Below, one piece after another: positions 54,224-63,144 of a DNA stretch of 64,000 nucleotides; positions within the stretch are counted from its first letter, which is position 1, and the number at the start of each line of letters is the position of its first letter. Location of the stretch: assembly GCA_020854055.1 (NCBI GenBank), contig JADZGD010000039.1:106464-170463 (forward strand), in the 5' to 3' direction. Origin of the DNA: Bryobacterales bacterium. Lineage in GTDB: Bacteria; Acidobacteriota; Terriglobia; Bryobacterales; Bryobacteraceae. Both the position numbers and the translations under genes were made by a program. Below the pieces are notes generated by a model. That model did not search any database. It was not told where the DNA came from and saw only the letters and a program-made list of their open reading frames with translations.

Positions 54224-55651
54224 TCAGTAGCGGTAATGCTCCGGCTTGTAAGGGCCTTCGGGTGGCACCCCAAGATAATTGGCCTGCTTCGCGGTGAGAG
54301 TCGTCAGCTTGACGCCGATCTTTTCCAGGTGCAGCCGGGCGACTTCCTCATCCAGCTTCTTGGGTAGCGTATAGACGCCTATTTTGTAGGTGTCCCGGTT
54401 CTGCCACAGGTCGAGTTGCGCCAGTGTCTGGTTGGCGAAGCTGTTGCTCATCACAAAGCTGGGGTGCCCGGTGGCGCAGCCCAGGTTCACCAACCGGCCT
54501 TCGGCCAGCAGGTAAATGCTGTGGCCGTCGGGAAACGTGAACATATCCACCTGGGGCTTGATGTTGGTGCGGACCACGCCGGGAGCGGCCAGCCGGTCTA
54601 CCTGGATCTCGTTATCGAAATGGCCAATGTTGCACACGATGGCCTGATCTTTCATCTTCGCCATGTGCTCGTAAGTGATGACATCGCAGTTGCCGGTGCA
54701 AGTCACGTAGATGTCGGCCCGGCCCAGCGTCTGTTCCACCGTGGTCACCTCGTAGCCGGCCATGGCTGCCTGTAGGGCGTTGATAGGGTCCACTTCGGTG
54801 ACGATGATGCGCGCGCCGAAGCCGGCCAGCGACTGCGCCGAGCCCTTGCCCACATCGCCGTAGCCGCAAACGACCGCTACTTTGCCGGCCATCATGACGT
54901 CGGTAGCGCGCTTGATGCCGTCGGCCAGAGACTCGCGGCAGCCATAGAGGTTATCGAACTTCGACTTGGTAACCGAGTCATTGACGTTGATCGCCGGCAC
55001 CAGCAGCGTACCGCTCTGCTGCATCTTGTAGAGCCGGTGAACGCCGGTGGTGGTCTCTTCGGAAACGCCGCGCCACTCGGCGACGACGCCGTGCCAGTGC
55101 CGCGGATTCTGCGCGTAAACGGCCTTCAGCAGATCCTTGATCACCTTCTCTTCGTGCGCCGCCGAAGGCGTGTTCACCCAATCGGAGCCGTTCTCGAGTT
55201 CATAGCCCTTGTGGATTAGCAGCGTCGCATCGCCGCCGTCGTCCACTACCAACTGCGGTCCTTTGCCACCGGCGTGAGAGAGCGCCTGGTAGGTGCACCA
55301 CCAATAATCTTCCAGCGTCTCGCCCTTCCAGGCGAATACCGGCACACCTCGCTTGGCGATCGCCGCCGCGGCATGGTCCTGGGTCGAAAAGATGTTGCAA
55401 CTGGCCCAGCGGACCGTTGCGCCAAGGTCCACCAACGTCTCAATCAACACCGCGGTCTGGATCGTCATGTGGAGGGACCCGGTGACGCGCACCCCTTCGA
55501 GCGGCCTCGCGGCGGCGTACTTGTTGCGGATCGCCATCAGGCCCGGCATCTCATATTCGGCGATGGTGATCTCTTTCCGGCCCCAGTCCGCCAGCGATAG
55601 ATCCGCCACTTTGTAATCGGTAGCAGCACGATCCAAGGTCAATGTGCCCAT
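54224..55651 (-). CDS. ahcY: Adenosylhomocysteinase
   Basis: This is 475 residues. It hydrolyses S-adenosylhomocysteine to adenosine and homocysteine, clearing the inhibitor left by SAM methyltransferases. It has [13 protein letters not shown] (about 61-73), [13 protein letters not shown] with the catalytic Lys/Asp, NAD loop GYGDVGKG (263-270), and the conserved C terminus KPEHYRY. AAGGA precedes the ATG at 55649-55651. It is divergent from an ArsR-methyltransferase fusion with an inverted repeat between them. Confidence 0.97.
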   Translation of the reverse strand: MGTLTLDRAATDYKVADLSLADWGRKEITIAEYEMPGLMAIRNKYAAARPLEGVRVTGSLHMTIQTAVLIETLVDLGATVRWASCNIFSTQDHAAAAIAKRGVPVFAWKGETLEDYWWCTYQALSHAGGKGPQLVVDDGGDATLLIHKGYELENGSDWVNTPSAAHEEKVIKDLLKAVYAQNPRHWHGVVAEWRGVSEETTTGVHRLYKMQQSGTLLVPAINVNDSVTKSKFDNLYGCRESLADGIKRATDVMMAGKVAVVCGYGDVGKGSAQSLAGFGARIIVTEVDPINALQAAMAGYEVTTVEQTLGRADIYVTCTGNCDVITYEHMAKMKDQAIVCNIGHFDNEIQVDRLAAPGVVRTNIKPQVDMFTFPDGHSIYLLAEGRLVNLGCATGHPSFVMSNSFANQTLAQLDLWQNRDTYKIGVYTLPKKLDEEVARLHLEKIGVKLTTLTAKQANYLGVPPEGPYKPEHYRY

Positions 55652-55674
55652 TTGTTAATCCTTCCTATCTACAA

Positions 55675-55690
55675 ATCAAGATATGTTGAT
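55675..55690. promoter_or_regulatory. Putative SahR-type operator
   Basis: ATCAA-GATATG-TTGAT is a perfect 5-bp inverted repeat in the 59-bp gap between ahcY and the ArsR-methyltransferase gene. It touches the TACAAT -10 candidate (55690-55695) of the regulator. Position and symmetry fit the site of an ArsR-type repressor controlling both genes. Confidence 0.55.
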
Positions 55691-55710
55691 ACAATACCGG
55701 AAACAGTCCG

Positions 55711-56631
55711 ATGCCGTCAATTCTCAAGTCGCTGCGTCTGCTGGCCGATCCCACCCGCATTCGCATCCTGTTGCTGCTCGATGCCGAGGAGCTTTCCGTC
55801 GCCGAACTGCAGGACATCCTGACCATGGGCCAAAGCCGCATCTCAACGCATCTGGCGCAGATGAAGGCCGCCGGCCTGGTGACCGACCGCCGCGCCGGCA
55901 AGAACAGCCTCTATCGCCTCCGTTCGCCGCGCAGCGCGGCACTGATGGACGTTCTCAAAGAAAGCACTGCCGAGATCCCGGAGTTGGCCCACGACCGGGA
56001 AGCACTGCAACTCATTCTACGCCGCCGCCAGGACCGTATGCGCAGCTACTTCGACGAACTGGCAGGCAGGTTCGGCCGCCAGTACGTCCCCGGACGCTCA
56101 TGGCAAGGCCTGGCCGAAGCGGTGATTCAGCTCCTGCCGCCGCTGGTGATCGCCGACCTCGGCGCCGGGGAAGGAACCCTCTCCCAACTGCTGGCGCGGC
56201 GCGCCGCGCGCGTAATCGCCGTCGACAATTCGGAAAAGATGGTCGAGTATGGTTCCACACTGGCTCGCGAGCATGGCCTTGCCAACCTGGAATACCGCCT
56301 GGGCGATCTGGAATCGCTGCCCATCGACAGTGCCACCGTGGATGCGGCGATTCTCAGCCAGGCGCTGCACCACGCCCGGCATCCGGAGCGGGCATTGGCC
56401 GAAGTCCGCCGCATCCTGAAACCCGGAGGCAGGGTCGTCATTTTGGACCTCCTGAAGCACGGCTTCGAAGATGCCCGGGAGTTGTACGCCGATCTGTGGC
56501 TCGGCTTCAGCGAAGTGGACCTCGCTCGCTACCTGAAGGATTCCGGCTTCGGCCGGGTAGAGACCAGAGTAGTGCACCGCGAGCCTGATCCTCCGCATTT
56601 CGAGACCGTGCTGGCGGCGGGCACGGCGTGA
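55711..56631 (+). CDS. ArsR-family regulator fused to SAM methyltransferase (SahR-like)
   Basis: This is 306 residues. An N-terminal winged helix of the ArsR family (about 1-80; LADPTRIRILLLLDAEELSVAELQDILTMGQSRISTHL) lacks the metal-binding cysteines of ArsR. After a linker, a class I methyltransferase fold (about 140-300) carries motif I DLGAGEG (149-155) and a UbiE-like IKxGGRVVILD (LKPGGRVVILD). Fusion proteins of this kind located next to ahcY correspond to SahR, a SAH-responsive repressor of the methionine cycle. That assignment rests on architecture and context, not on a search. Confidence 0.75.
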   Translation: MPSILKSLRLLADPTRIRILLLLDAEELSVAELQDILTMGQSRISTHLAQMKAAGLVTDRRAGKNSLYRLRSPRSAALMDVLKESTAEIPELAHDREALQLILRRRQDRMRSYFDELAGRFGRQYVPGRSWQGLAEAVIQLLPPLVIADLGAGEGTLSQLLARRAARVIAVDNSEKMVEYGSTLAREHGLANLEYRLGDLESLPIDSATVDAAILSQALHHARHPERALAEVRRILKPGGRVVILDLLKHGFEDARELYADLWLGFSEVDLARYLKDSGFGRVETRVVHREPDPPHFETVLAAGTA

Positions 56632-56660
56632 GGCCCGATTACGATAAGATGCCAGATGCA

Positions 56661-57743
56661 ATGACTCCCATTACCCGCCGCGCCGTTCTGTCCACATTGG
56701 CCGCCACCGCTTTTTGCAAAACGAACCCGGCGATCCGTCATGGAACCGTCTACCGCCAGGCCGGACGCTTCGCCGGCTGGCCTGCCAACAATGGGCTGTT
56801 TCATTGGGGCGACGAGATTCTGGTTGGCTTCACGCTGGGCTATTACAAACAACCTGAGCGGGACGGTCATCATATCGACCGCAGCCGCCCGAGCGTGCCC
56901 GCGTTTTCCCGCAGCCTGGATGGCGGAGAAAGTTGGAAACTGGAACTTGCCCCGGACGCGTTCGCGGCCGGCGGCGGAACGGAATGCCCCGGCATGGACT
57001 TTTCCAATCCGGAATTCGCCATGACCATCCGAACCGGCGGCCCGGTGAAAGGCGCATCCCGTTTTTTGTGGACCACCGATCGCGGCCGTACCTGGAAAGG
57101 TCCGCATCCGCTGCCGCTATTCGGGCGCATGGGCATCGACGCGCGAACGGACTACATCATCGACGGTCCGCGCGAGTGCACCCTCTTTCTGACAGCCAAA
57201 AAAGAGAATGGCAAGGAAGGCCGCGTATTCTGCACCCGCAGCACCGACGGCGGCAAGAATTGGAAGTTCCTCAGTTGGATCGGCCCGGAACCGGCCGGAT
57301 TCTGCATTATGCCCTCCACCGTACGGCTGGACAAACGCCGCTTGCTGACCACCATCCGTGTGCGGGACGGAGAGCGGAACTGGATCGACGCTTATATCTC
57401 CACCGATAACGGCTCATCATGGAGATACTTCAACCGTCCCGCGCCCGATACCGGGCACCATTCCGGCAACCCGCCCAGCCTGATCCGGCTTCGTGATGGC
57501 CGCCTCAGCCTGATCCACGGACGCCGCAGCGAACCATTTGGCATGCGCGCCCACCTGAGCAGCGACGAGGGACGGACCTGGACCGCCGGCATCCACCTGC
57601 GTGATGACGGTGCGGCCTGGGATCTCGGTTATCCGCGGTCGATGCAGCGCAGTGACGGCAGGGTAGTTGCCGCCTATTACTTCACGGATTCAATTGGGCC
57701 GGAGCGATACATCGCTTCCACCATTTGGGATCCCGGTAAGTGA
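56661..57743 (+). CDS. Exported sialidase-like (BNR/Asp-box) protein
   Basis: This is 360 residues from the ATG at 56661, with a Tat-like N terminus (TPITRRAVLSTLAATAFC); ATG 56649 and GTG 56628 are alternatives. Five Asp-box motifs (S/T-x-D-x-G-x-x-W), for example SLDGGESWK, STDGGKNWK, STDNGSSWR and SSDEGRTWT, define a six-bladed sialidase-type propeller. The catalytic Arg triad and Tyr of true neuraminidases cannot be confirmed, so the substrate is open. It starts at the end of the SahR-like gene. Residues FCKTNP are encoded by copy C of the 14-bp repeat. Confidence 0.7.
   Translation: MTPITRRAVLSTLAATAFCKTNPAIRHGTVYRQAGRFAGWPANNGLFHWGDEILVGFTLGYYKQPERDGHHIDRSRPSVPAFSRSLDGGESWKLELAPDAFAAGGGTECPGMDFSNPEFAMTIRTGGPVKGASRFLWTTDRGRTWKGPHPLPLFGRMGIDARTDYIIDGPRECTLFLTAKKENGKEGRVFCTRSTDGGKNWKFLSWIGPEPAGFCIMPSTVRLDKRRLLTTIRVRDGERNWIDAYISTDNGSSWRYFNRPAPDTGHHSGNPPSLIRLRDGRLSLIHGRRSEPFGMRAHLSSDEGRTWTAGIHLRDDGAAWDLGYPRSMQRSDGRVVAAYYFTDSIGPERYIASTIWDPGK
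56715..56728 (+). repeat. Dispersed 14-bp repeat, copy C
   Basis: This is an exact TGCAAAACGAACCC in the signal-peptide end of the sialidase-like gene, read in sense as FCKTNP. The other exact copies are at 4664-4677 and 35013-35026. Confidence 0.6.
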
Positions 57744-57774
57744 ACTAATTTTCGGCCGTCCGAACCGCCGGAGA

Positions 57775-57804
57775 ATTCAGTACTGAATCGCAACGTGATA
57801 TGAT
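57775..57804 (+). promoter_or_regulatory. Palindrome and -10 upstream of TonB-dependent receptor
   Basis: ATTCAGTACTGAAT (57775-57788) is a perfect 14-bp palindrome. Ten bases later, TATGAT (57799-57804) is a good -10 hexamer, about 54 bases before the receptor ATG. The palindrome covers the -35 position and may be an operator. Confidence 0.4.
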
Positions 57805-57857
57805 CAGGGCATTCGCAACGGCCTCGCTTTTCGGGTCAGTTTTGGAGTGACGATATC

Positions 57858-60800
57858 ATGCAACGAACCGCGTTCCTTGTCTCCCTGTTTTTGTTTGTTG
57901 TGGGCTCCTGCCTCGCGCAGACAACTCTTGGCACCGTTACCGGGCGCGTAATGGACTCTTCGGGCGCGGTATTGGCCGGGGCCACGGTCAGCGCCACCAA
58001 CACGGCCACCGGCGTCACCTATCGCACCACTTCGACGGCCGCCGGAAACTATGTTCTTCAGCAGTTGGCGGTGGGCACTTACGATATAACCGTCGAAGCC
58101 ACCGGTTTCAAGCGCTGGGTTCACAAGAACGTCGGATTGAACGTGGCTCAAACGGTCACGCTGGATGCCACGCTCGAGATCGGCCTGGTCGAGCAGTCGG
58201 TGGAAGTTACGGCTGACGTTTCTCTGTTGCAGACCACCACGTCGGACCTTGGCACCACCATCAACCGCAATAAGCTGGTGGATCTGCCGCTGTTTGTTGG
58301 CGGGGCGACCCGCAACCTGGAGCAGTTCATCTTCCTGGCGCCCGGCGTGACGGGCGATACGGCCAATACGCAGATCAGTGGATCACCCAACCGCGCCAAA
58401 GAGATTCTGGTCGACGGGGTGGCCTCTACCGGCATCGAAAGCGGCGGAATTATTCCCGGCTCGGCCCGGCCCTCGGTGGAGACAATCGGTGAGTTCAAGC
58501 TGCTGCGCGCCAACTTCAACGCCGAATACGGCCGCACCGGCGGCGGCGTGGAGATCTTCACCACCCGCTCAGGCACCAATGATTATCACGGCGCAGCCTT
58601 CGATTTTCTCCGCAACGATCAATTCGACGCCCGCGGTTTTTTCCAGCCTAAAGTCGCGGTGAACCGGCAGAACGAATTCGGCGCCTCCTTCGGCGGGCCG
58701 GTGTGGATTCCCAAGTTGTACAACGGCCGCAACCGGACGTTCTTTTTCTTCGTTTACGGCGGATACCGCTTCCGTCAGGGTCCGCCGAACACCCAGGTGA
58801 GCCTGATCCCCAACGCCTACCGTACGGGCGACTTCAGCAGTGCCGGCAGCGTAATCTACGATCCGGCCACCACGCAAACGGTAAACGGAGCTGCCATCCG
58901 CCAGCCGTTTGCCGGCAACCAGATCCCGATTGGCCGCTTCAGCACCGTGTCGAAGAACATTCTGGAGCAGATCCCCGCCGCCGCTTCGAATGCGCTGTTC
59001 AACAACTTCACCAGCCAGGGACGCGGATACGCCAACGAGAACCAGTACAACATCAAGATGGATCACGCGTTTTCCGACCGCAACCGCCTGAGCGGCTACT
59101 ACTATCAGGACGAGTTCGATCAGCTTGATCCGACCGGCGGTGGAGCGGACAAGGCTTCCGTGCCGGGACCGGCCACCGAGGCGGCGGTGAACACCAGCCG
59201 CAATTACTGGGCCCGCGTCTCGCACGATTACGTGGTCTCGCCCAGCATGCTGAATCACATCGGTCTCGGCTACACGCGCTTCCGGACCACCATCGATAGC
59301 CTCAGCCTGGATCAGGACTGGCCACAGAAACTTGGCCTGACGGGCATCAATACGGGAGCCAATAACTCGTTTCCATGCCTCGATTTCAGCGCCGGTTCCT
59401 ACAACAACCTGGGCCATCCCAACTGCAACTCCCGCACGCTGCAGACCAACAGCGCGTTCCAGTTTGACGACAGCTTGAGCTGGGTTCGCGGCAGCCACTC
59501 GTTGAAGTTCGGCTACGAATACCGTTTCATGGAGACCAACGGGATCGACAACTACCGCACGGCGGGCACGTTCGCCTTCAACGCTCTTGAAACCGCGCTG
59601 CCCGGAGTGGCGAAGACGGGTAACGTCTGGGCCAGTTTCCTTCTTGGGCAGGTGGACCGCGGGCTGTACAAGGTGTTTGCCTACTATCCGCGCAACCGTT
59701 ATCAGTACATGGCCGGTTATGTTCAGGATGACTGGAAGGCAACCCGCAGGCTGACCGTCAACTTTGGCCTCCGCTACGACATTTTTTACCCGCGTTATGA
59801 GAAGGAGAACAATCTCTCCTCGTTCGATCCGTCAATTCCCAATCCCGGGGCCGGCGGGCGGTTGGGCGCGTTGTCGTTCCTGGGTGATGGCCCGGGCCGC
59901 AACGGACGCCGCTCCTTCTCCGACACCTATTACCGTAACTTCGGCCCGCGCCTGGGACTGGCCTATCAACTGTTCAACCGTACCGCGCTGCGCGCGGGCT
60001 ACGGAATTTACTATGCGGCTGGAAACAACGTCGCCGGGCTGCGCGATTCGCTTTCGCAGACCTACGGCTTCAGTGCCAATCCGGTTTTCCAGACCCTGGA
60101 CGCGGGTGTGACGCCGGCCTTCAACTGGGATAACGGCTTCCCGCAAAACTTCGCGCGGCCTCCGTTCATCGATCCCACCGCCGCCAACGGGCAGGACGTT
60201 CGCATCCTGCAGCGCAACGACGGGCGCCCGCCATACTTCCAGAACTGGACCTTCATGCTCCAGCAGGAGGTCTCTTCGCGTATCAGCGTCGAACTCGGTT
60301 ACCTGGGCACCAAGGGTTCGCGGCTTGGCAGCGGCCTGGTTCACCTGAATCAGGTGAATCCGTCCTATCTGAGCCTGGGCAGCGTGCTCACACAGCCGAT
60401 CAACTCTCCCGCGGCCGCCGGCGCGAACATCGTGGCGCCCTACGCCGGATTCTCAGGATCGGTGGCGCAGGCATTGCGTCCCTACCCGCAATATCTCGAT
60501 GTGTGGGACCGCGCCGACCCATCGGGCAGCTCGACCTACCATGCGCTGCAGTCCCAGTTGACCATCCGCGCCTTCCGCGGCCTGGACGTGCAAGCGGCCT
60601 ATACCTGGGCCAAGACGCTCTCCGATACCGACGTAATGGCGGGCGGCGGGCCAACCGGGCAGAATGCCTATAACCGCAGCCTTGAGAAGGCCGTGGCCAC
60701 AACCGACGTACCGCAAATCTTCGCTATCGGATACAGCTATGAACTGCCGTTCGGACCAGGCAAGCCGTGGTTAAACACCAGGGGGGTTGCCGGCAGAATC

Positions 60801-61262
60801 TTCGGAGGCTGGGTTTTCACCGGGATTCATCAGTACTCGATCGGAATACCGATCGTGCTGACGGCCAATAACACGCTGCCGGTCTTCAACACCGTCTTGC
60901 GCCCGAATGCGCTTTCCGGCGCCACGCGGCAAACCGGTGGTGGAAGCTTCGATCCGGCCACCCAGTTCTGGATCAACAAAGCGGCCTTCGCAGTACCGGG
61001 TCCCTTGCTGTTCGGTACCTCGGCCCGCTCCTACACCGACCTGCGCGCGCCGAATTTCTACAACGAGAACTTCGGCCTGATGAAGCGGGTGAACCTGAAT
61101 GAACGCTTCGTGCTCACACTGCGCGGGGAGTTCTTCAACGCCTTCAACCGGGTGATCTTCGGCTCCCCACAGGCCAACGCCAGTAACGCCAACTTCGGCA
61201 AGATCACGGCGCAGTCCAACCAGCCGCGCCAGGGCCAGGTTGCGTTGCGGTTGGAATTCTAA
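57858..61262 (+). CDS. TonB-dependent receptor with carboxypeptidase-regulatory domain
   Basis: This is 1134 residues with a signal peptide at 1-20 (VSLFLFVVGSCLAQ). A CarboxypepD_reg-like Ig domain (about 24-105; GTVTGRVMDSSGAVLAGATVSATN, GTYDITVEATGFK) is followed by a plug-like domain (about 115-240; VDGVASTGIESGG, AEYGRTGGG) and a long beta-barrel ending in F (QGQVALRLEF). This layout is the expanded outer-membrane transporter family of Acidobacteria. It probably imports glycan fragments, but the ligand is unknown. No TonB box was identified with confidence. Confidence 0.9.
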   Translation: MQRTAFLVSLFLFVVGSCLAQTTLGTVTGRVMDSSGAVLAGATVSATNTATGVTYRTTSTAAGNYVLQQLAVGTYDITVEATGFKRWVHKNVGLNVAQTVTLDATLEIGLVEQSVEVTADVSLLQTTTSDLGTTINRNKLVDLPLFVGGATRNLEQFIFLAPGVTGDTANTQISGSPNRAKEILVDGVASTGIESGGIIPGSARPSVETIGEFKLLRANFNAEYGRTGGGVEIFTTRSGTNDYHGAAFDFLRNDQFDARGFFQPKVAVNRQNEFGASFGGPVWIPKLYNGRNRTFFFFVYGGYRFRQGPPNTQVSLIPNAYRTGDFSSAGSVIYDPATTQTVNGAAIRQPFAGNQIPIGRFSTVSKNILEQIPAAASNALFNNFTSQGRGYANENQYNIKMDHAFSDRNRLSGYYYQDEFDQLDPTGGGADKASVPGPATEAAVNTSRNYWARVSHDYVVSPSMLNHIGLGYTRFRTTIDSLSLDQDWPQKLGLTGINTGANNSFPCLDFSAGSYNNLGHPNCNSRTLQTNSAFQFDDSLSWVRGSHSLKFGYEYRFMETNGIDNYRTAGTFAFNALETALPGVAKTGNVWASFLLGQVDRGLYKVFAYYPRNRYQYMAGYVQDDWKATRRLTVNFGLRYDIFYPRYEKENNLSSFDPSIPNPGAGGRLGALSFLGDGPGRNGRRSFSDTYYRNFGPRLGLAYQLFNRTALRAGYGIYYAAGNNVAGLRDSLSQTYGFSANPVFQTLDAGVTPAFNWDNGFPQNFARPPFIDPTAANGQDVRILQRNDGRPPYFQNWTFMLQQEVSSRISVELGYLGTKGSRLGSGLVHLNQVNPSYLSLGSVLTQPINSPAAAGANIVAPYAGFSGSVAQALRPYPQYLDVWDRADPSGSSTYHALQSQLTIRAFRGLDVQAAYTWAKTLSDTDVMAGGGPTGQNAYNRSLEKAVATTDVPQIFAIGYSYELPFGPGKPWLNTRGVAGRIFGGWVFTGIHQYSIGIPIVLTANNTLPVFNTVLRPNALSGATRQTGGGSFDPATQFWINKAAFAVPGPLLFGTSARSYTDLRAPNFYNENFGLMKRVNLNERFVLTLRGEFFNAFNRVIFGSPQANASNANFGKITAQSNQPRQGQVALRLEF

Positions 61263-61275
61263 CGGTTGCTGGAAG

Positions 61276-61301
61276 GGGAGGCCGGGGCAGCCCGTCCTCC
61301 C
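61276..61301. terminator. Bidirectional terminator hairpin
   Basis: GGGAGG pairs with CCTCCC around an inner CGGG-GCAG-CCCG stem, between the TonB-dependent receptor stop and the convergent DUF302-like stop at 61304. Its outer stem resembles the hairpin at 26974-26995. Confidence 0.5.
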
Positions 61302-61303
61302 GG

Positions 61304-61852
61304 CTACCCGCCGGCCGAGTCGTGTTTGTCCAGTCCCGCCAGTTCTTCCACTTTCGTTCCCCGGCAGTCGATTCTCTGCGGCACGATCGAGCGAACCGAA
61401 ACGTTCTGCTCGGTCGCGCCGATGGAGTATTGTTGCGTGGTGGCCGGCGCGCTGGGCGCCGTTGCCGCTTGCGGCCGGGCGGCATCCAGCATCACCTCAC
61501 GCAACAGGGTCTCAAGCGGCGCTGCCAGGCGTTCCAGGTCCGGCCGGTTGAGCAATTGGCAAAAGCTGCGGGGGTTCGCCGCATGCAACTCCACTCCCTC
61601 TTCGGCCCCAATCGCGGCAATGCGGCAGGGTAGAAAGGCGGAAAGACGCGCATCCGCCGACAGCAGGGCGGCATAAAGCTGTGGCTGACACAGCGTGAAC
61701 ACCATTACTGTCGGATTGAACTTCGCGGCATCCGTTGTAAACGCGTGGTCCATCCGGTTCACCGCCAGCAGGTGAACTTCATGGCGCAGTGTCGCCCTGC
61801 GAAGCGCCAGCTCCACCTCGGAGAGTTTCAGCGAGCAGTGCACGAACAACAT
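61304..61852 (-). CDS. DUF302-like protein
   Basis: This is 182 residues from the ATG at 61850-61852, preceded by GGAGG eight bases upstream; the longer frame from 62083 has no family content. Residues about 30-110 match the DUF302 plan: an N-terminal beta-alpha unit, then TVMVFTLCQPQLYAALLSADARLSAFLPCRIAAIGAEEGVELHAANP. DUF302 proteins are small trimer-like folds of unknown function. The last 60 residues are a non-conserved tail with several Ala/Thr and a late Cys. The family call is from motif layout. Confidence 0.6.
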   Translation of the reverse strand: MLFVHCSLKLSEVELALRRATLRHEVHLLAVNRMDHAFTTDAAKFNPTVMVFTLCQPQLYAALLSADARLSAFLPCRIAAIGAEEGVELHAANPRSFCQLLNRPDLERLAAPLETLLREVMLDAARPQAATAPSAPATTQQYSIGATEQNVSVRSIVPQRIDCRGTKVEELAGLDKHDSAGG

Positions 61853-62019
61853 GGCATGAACCTCCGTGAGGATGATAGCAGAGATTAGGATCTGAAAGCA
61901 TATCTTTTGGGTTTCCTGGTCCGGCCTGGATGGAAATGTCTGCCTTTGGATTGATGTTGGGATGCGGGGGTAACCCGGACCGGCTGCCGCGAACGGGCAG
62001 CTACGGTTCCGCGGGTCCG

Positions 62020-62048
62020 TCGAGAATACCGTTCCCGTCTGGTATGAT
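62020..62048 (+). promoter_or_regulatory. Probable 6S RNA promoter
   Basis: TCGAGA (62020-62025, four of six matches to TTGACA) and TATGAT (62043-62048) are separated by 17 bp. Transcription would begin near 62055, the base of the predicted closing stem. Confidence 0.5.
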
Positions 62049-62053
62049 TCATT

Positions 62054-62258
62054 CAGGAGCGTTCCTGCAAAGCAGGTGTTCAACCTCTTAAATTTGATCC
62101 AACACTCAAATTAGGGGATCCGGGTCGTTAACACATCGGTGTGCATGCTCCGCGGCACTGCCGTTTGGAGAAGCCTGAAGGTGTGCGTAGGGTCCCACCC
62201 TGGTTCGGCCGGGGTCAATACAAGGGGAAGACACGGCCGCGCGGTGCGCTCCTGTTTT
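62054..62258 (+). ncRNA. ssrS: Probable 6S RNA
   Basis: This is about 205 nt. The 5' end CAGGAGCGT (62054-62062) pairs with GCGCTCCTG (62246-62254), followed by TTTT, giving a closing stem that also acts as a terminator. The centre reads GCATGCTC, then GGAGAAGCCTGAA (62167-62179) and later CACCCTGGTTC and GGGTCAATACA, matching the order of conserved 6S elements (GCAUGCUC, GAGAAGCCUUAA, a GGUUC element and GGGUUACA in E. coli). 6S RNA binds sigma70-RNA polymerase as an open-promoter mimic. The gene lies 20 bp upstream of the YmdB-type gene. The exact ends are estimated. Confidence 0.7.
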
Positions 62259-62277
62259 CGCCCCAACGTTTGTCGAG

Positions 62278-63063
62278 ATGAACCTCCTTTTTATCGGCGA
62301 TATATTTGCATCCGCCGGCCGCGGCATTGTGGCCGACAACCTCCAGCACATCATTTCCACCGAACACATCGATCTGGTGATCGCGAATGTGGAGAACGCC
62401 GCCGGCGGTTTTGGCGTTACCCCGCTGGTGGCGGACGACCTGCTTTCGTTCGGACTCGATGTAATGACGTCGGGTAATCATATCTGGGACAAGCGGGAGA
62501 TCTACGAATACCTCGACCGGCAGCCGCGCCTGATCCGGCCGGCCAACTACCCGGAGGGGTTGCCCGGTACCGGCGTCGCCGTCGTGCGGGCTCGCAATGG
62601 GGTTGAATGTGCGGTGATGAATCTTCAGGGCCGCGCCGGCATGCCGGCGGTGGACTGCCCGTTCCGCAAGGCCGACTCCCTGCTGGCAGCGCTCGATCCG
62701 GCGGTAAAAGTCCGGTTCCTAGATTTCCATGCCGAGATGACCAGCGAAAAAATGGCGATGGGCTGGCACCTCAGCGGCAAGGTTTCGGCAATGATCGGCA
62801 CGCATACGCACATCCCGACGGCCGATGAGAGAGTACTTATGGGCGGCACCGCCTATCAGACGGACTCGGGCATGACCGGGCCTTACGATTCGGTGATCGG
62901 CGTGGAGAAAGAGATCATATTGAAACGATTCCTGACCTCGCTGCCGGTCCGCATGGAGGCTGCGAAAAAAGGAGTGGAGCTGCACGGCGCCATTATTGGC
63001 GTGGATGAAACCACGGGTAAAGCCCTGTCGATTCGCCGCTATGCCATTGGCCGCGAGCCATAG
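62278..63063 (+). CDS. YmdB-family metallophosphoesterase
   Basis: This is 261 residues. The motifs are those of TIGR00282/YmdB phosphodiesterases: NLLFIGDIFASAGRG (metal Asp), VIANVENAAGG, DVMTSGNHIWDKREI (Gly-Asn-His), FHAEMTSEKMAMGW and GTHTHIPTADERVL. Homologues hydrolyse 2',3'-cyclic nucleotides and influence biofilm and motility decisions in Bacillus. The length matches the family (about 260-265). It follows the probable 6S RNA and may be read through from it. Confidence 0.9.
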   Translation: MNLLFIGDIFASAGRGIVADNLQHIISTEHIDLVIANVENAAGGFGVTPLVADDLLSFGLDVMTSGNHIWDKREIYEYLDRQPRLIRPANYPEGLPGTGVAVVRARNGVECAVMNLQGRAGMPAVDCPFRKADSLLAALDPAVKVRFLDFHAEMTSEKMAMGWHLSGKVSAMIGTHTHIPTADERVLMGGTAYQTDSGMTGPYDSVIGVEKEIILKRFLTSLPVRMEAAKKGVELHGAIIGVDETTGKALSIRRYAIGREP

Positions 63064-63144
63064 CCACCCGCATTCTTCTCAAGATTTTCCTGGTTTGGCC
63101 GATAGTTAACTGATTGGTTGAGCCTGAACGTTCGAGACCGAGAA

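Noticed and set aside
55652..55710. SAH riboswitch upstream of ahcY
   Set aside because: The gap is only 59 bp, contains a protein-operator-like inverted repeat and lacks room for the pseudoknotted SAH aptamer.
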